Shown: one piece after another, positions 63,828 to 64,000 of the stretch
Layout of the letters: each line of letters starts with the position of its first letter
Numbering within the stretch: position 1 is the stretch's first letter
NCBI RefSeq assembly: GCF_018129985.1
Contig: NZ_JAFCKT010000010.1
Location: 1-64,000 of the forward strand
Source of the DNA: Bradyrhizobium sp. SZCCT0148
GTDB taxonomy: Bacteria; Pseudomonadota; Alphaproteobacteria; Rhizobiales; Xanthobacteraceae
Reading direction: 5' to 3'
Length of the DNA: 64,000 nucleotides
The notes under the pieces: model-generated
The model's input: the letters and a program-made list of their open reading frames with translations, nothing else
Told to the model about the DNA's origin: nothing
The model's database searches: none
Made by a program: the position numbers and the translations under genes

Positions 63828-64000
63828 CTAACGACGCGCAGTCACCAGCCGAGCTTCCTGAAGCTTCGCTCCAGAGCCGGCATGTCGCAAACAGGAAGAG
63901 GCAAAGTTCGGCCAGACCTGCGTCGAGCAGTTCGAAACGACGGCTCGCGTCTCGAGCCGGTCGCCTTTGGCCATGGCTGCGAGTTCATCCGCTTGCACCT
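63828..64000 (-). CDS. C-terminal end of a small, probably secreted protein
   Basis: The minus-strand frame is open from the right window edge to a TAG at 63828-63830, giving 56 residues. It ends in CSTQVWPNFASSCLRHAGSG and RLVTARR, a Cys-x-Trp-Pro plus VTA-R ending that I recognise from short exported proteins of Rhizobiales. The N-terminus and any signal peptide lie outside. The function is not known. The 217 bases up to the kinase gene hold nothing else I can support. Confidence 0.65.
   Translation of the reverse strand, partial: VQADELAAMAKGDRLETRAVVSNCSTQVWPNFASSCLRHAGSGAKLQEARLVTARR

Overview
The window looks like the chromosome of a Bradyrhizobium-type alphaproteobacterium. The evidence is the high-GC core with the gene order DUF177-plsX-fabH-ihfA-merR, the nrdR-ribD-ribE-ribH-nusB-thiL block, a magnesium-type HemB, an LdtR-type MarR regulator, a Mur/Fur-like box in front of mntH, and dispersed palindromic repeats typical of Rhizobiales. 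The assignment is inferred from gene content, not from a search.

Positions 1 to about 24.83 kb are an accessory island of visibly lower GC that ends at the 3' end of a tRNA-Pro(GGG) gene. Its left part is phage- or satellite-like: the C-terminal end of a tyrosine recombinase, ribbon-helix-helix proteins, a winged-helix replication-initiator-like protein with internal 24-bp direct repeats, a serine recombinase next to a 38-bp palindrome, an orphan 1148-residue tape-measure protein with two predicted peptidoglycan-cleaving modules, and an AlpA-like regulator. No capsid, terminase, portal or other tail gene is visible. The middle is a defence-like block: an SMC/ABC ATPase resembling PrrC/RloC with a CxxC hook motif and a C-terminal HEPN-like motif, a DUF4238 protein, and a protein ending in an HNH-like nuclease. 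An IS5-family transposase follows. The right part holds a small metabolic cassette (metallo-beta-lactamase-fold hydrolase, TctC-type binding protein, divergent IclR regulator) and a complete type I restriction-modification operon (hsdR-hsdM-hsdS).

From the tRNA to about 44.9 kb the window is ordinary core: lipid synthesis (plsX, fabH), IHF-alpha, a cytochrome bc1 assembly chaperone, BamE, a potassium-independent proton pyrophosphatase, riboflavin and thiamine genes, nusB, nrdR, glyA, ldtR, hemB, an RDD membrane protein and a bacterial arginyl/leucyl-transferase (Bpt).

From 44.96 to 52.69 kb there is an unusual four-gene operon on the minus strand. In transcription order it encodes a 1064-residue zinc-ribbon/class III cyclase/STAND-ATPase/TPR protein, an atypical cytochrome P450, a multi-pass membrane protein of unknown function, and a DyP-type peroxidase. 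Three of the four joints are overlapping or nearly so. I regard this as the least explained system here.

The remainder (53-64 kb) holds transport and signalling genes: mntH, two MFS transporters, a second class III cyclase, a DmeF-type cation-efflux protein, a rhodanese-ChrB/ChrA chromate-resistance pair, a receiver-HWE kinase and the end of a small protein gene cut by the window edge.
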